In this document: piece after piece, positions 34,411 to 35,342 of the stretch
How positions within the stretch are numbered: the first letter of the stretch is position 1
Layout: each line of letters begins with the position of its first letter
Origin: Silene noctiflora
Taxonomy: Eukaryota > Streptophyta > Magnoliopsida > Caryophyllales > Caryophyllaceae
Assembly: GCA_009801015.1 (NCBI GenBank)
Contig: VHZZ01000006.1
Location: 443,365-478,706, forward strand
Reading direction: 5' to 3'
DNA length: 35,342 bases
Notes under the pieces: model-generated
The model's database searches: none
What the model saw: only the letters and a program-made list of their open reading frames with translations
Told to the model about the DNA's origin: nothing
Program-made: the position numbers and the translations under genes

Positions 34411-35342
34411 CTTATCCGCCTACTAGAGCAAACAAAAAAAACCTGCATTTCAGAACAAGAGAAATGCTACTACACACTATCAGAAAAAGAGCTAACCAAA
34501 AGAATTCGACAAGATATACCAAACCAACTACTAAGTAACCAACCATGTCACACACTGGATGAAATGAAAAAATATACAAAATATGAACACCACCCTCATC
34601 CTATTCCACCAACTAATAAGTGAATATGCGTATTAGAAACTTACAAGGTCGAAACAGTCATCACAATAACGTTTCAGGCCATTGAAAAGTGTATATATTT
34701 GACCGTTTCTTCCCCACTTTGATCTACTGAATAAGAGTGTATCTATTTAGAGACACGTGGGTAACGATCATGGGGAATTTGTCGAGATAATACATTGAAC
34801 TTTAGGTTATTAATCATTTTGAAAGATATTTTTTGTTCTATGAAGCTGCTTGTATTAATATTGCTTTTTGGTCATGATCCGGAAATTTGCAAGATATCGC
34901 ATCTATTTATTAACTGAATAAACATTATATTGGACTTGTGGTTTTAAATAAATTCCTAAAAAAAATGACTCCTGATAATTCAGATATGTATATACATTCT
35001 TTATCAATGATTACGAAATTCTCGAGATATCGCATCTATAAGAATTTATACATGAATTAAAATCAATGCGGTTCTAAACACATTCCTAAACAATGATTCC
35101 TGAATATTCAGGTATATGTATATACATTCCTTATCAATAACCAAGAAATTCACGAGATATCACATCTATAATAATTCATTTACTAAATTAACATCAATGT
35201 AGTTCTAAACACATCTCCCTTACTACTAAGAGAATAAAAATTCTCTTAATGCATGTATCTAACTAAGGAAACTAGTAAAACCTTCTTCATTAAACTATTA
35301 TATTATCTTTTCATTAAAATTAATCTTATAATTAAATATAAT
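34411..35342 (-). other. Actin E 5'UTR remnant and partial leader intron
   Basis: The 5'UTR part of exon 1 is 34411-34422, following the acceptor GTTTGCTCTAG. Upstream sequence to the end of the window is taken as leader intron because no leader-exon donor of the CTCTAAG|GTATGC type is seen and the other genes have leader introns of 1.5-2.2 kb. No coding potential. Confidence 0.65.
34805..35215. repeat. About 131-bp tandem repeat, roughly three copies
   Basis: AGATATCGCATCTAT-like blocks start at 34892, 35025 and 35155. Each is followed by a TTAA-rich segment, a GTTCTAAACACATTCCTAA-like block and a TATATACATTC-TTATCAAT block. Spacings are 133 and 130 bp. The repeat lies in the putative leader intron of actin E. 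Confidence 0.75.

Overview
The window is nuclear DNA of a flowering plant, probably a eudicot; I cannot place it further. The signs are spliced genes with introns at the positions typical of plant actins, a non-coding leader exon with a long leader intron before each complete gene, and plant-type repeats (Stowaway and Tourist MITEs, an Au-like SINE, a Mutator-like element, a solo LTR, a satellite of about 312 bp). An 820-N gap and scattered single Ns show that it is a draft assembly.

The right two thirds (about 12.0-35.3 kb) is a head-to-tail actin array, all on the minus strand. I find six actin loci, named here from left to right: B (12045-16435), A (16972-17707, pseudogene), C (19471-24140, frameshifted and interrupted by the gap), A' (about 24660-24987, pseudogene), D (27593-31155) and E (31776-34410, with its leader exon beyond the right edge). 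E encodes an ordinary 377-residue plant actin. B, C and D form a second, divergent class. All three lack the same 10 codons at the DNase-I-binding loop (D-loop) and the same 3 codons near the N terminus. B (374 residues) and D (365 residues) are still open from start to stop; C has a 2-base deletion. A and A' are remnants of the full-D-loop class, both cut off at the D-loop.

The locus reads best as three copies of one compound unit, in left-to-right order: relic of a USP/U-box kinase first exon, D-loop-deleted actin, full-D-loop actin. The relics lie at about 735-1240, 19160-19240 and 26250-26370. In the first unit, about 10.7 kb of foreign DNA separates the relic from B, mostly a satellite array of roughly 26 units that was itself hit by a 1.43-kb solo LTR. 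The promoter and leader exon of C and D are identical over 728 bp although their flanks and coding regions have diverged, which suggests recent gene conversion or an assembly artefact.

The left third (1-12 kb) holds a 59-64-bp tandem repeat, a Stowaway-like MITE, the USP-type exon, a fold-back element, GGTCC- and GACCCGA-rich repeats, the satellite with its solo LTR, and two related CCGTCTCA-type repeats around an AT microsatellite. Several insertions (SINE, Stowaway, Tourist, Mutator-like) occur in only one unit and have recognisable empty sites in its paralogue, so they date after the duplications.
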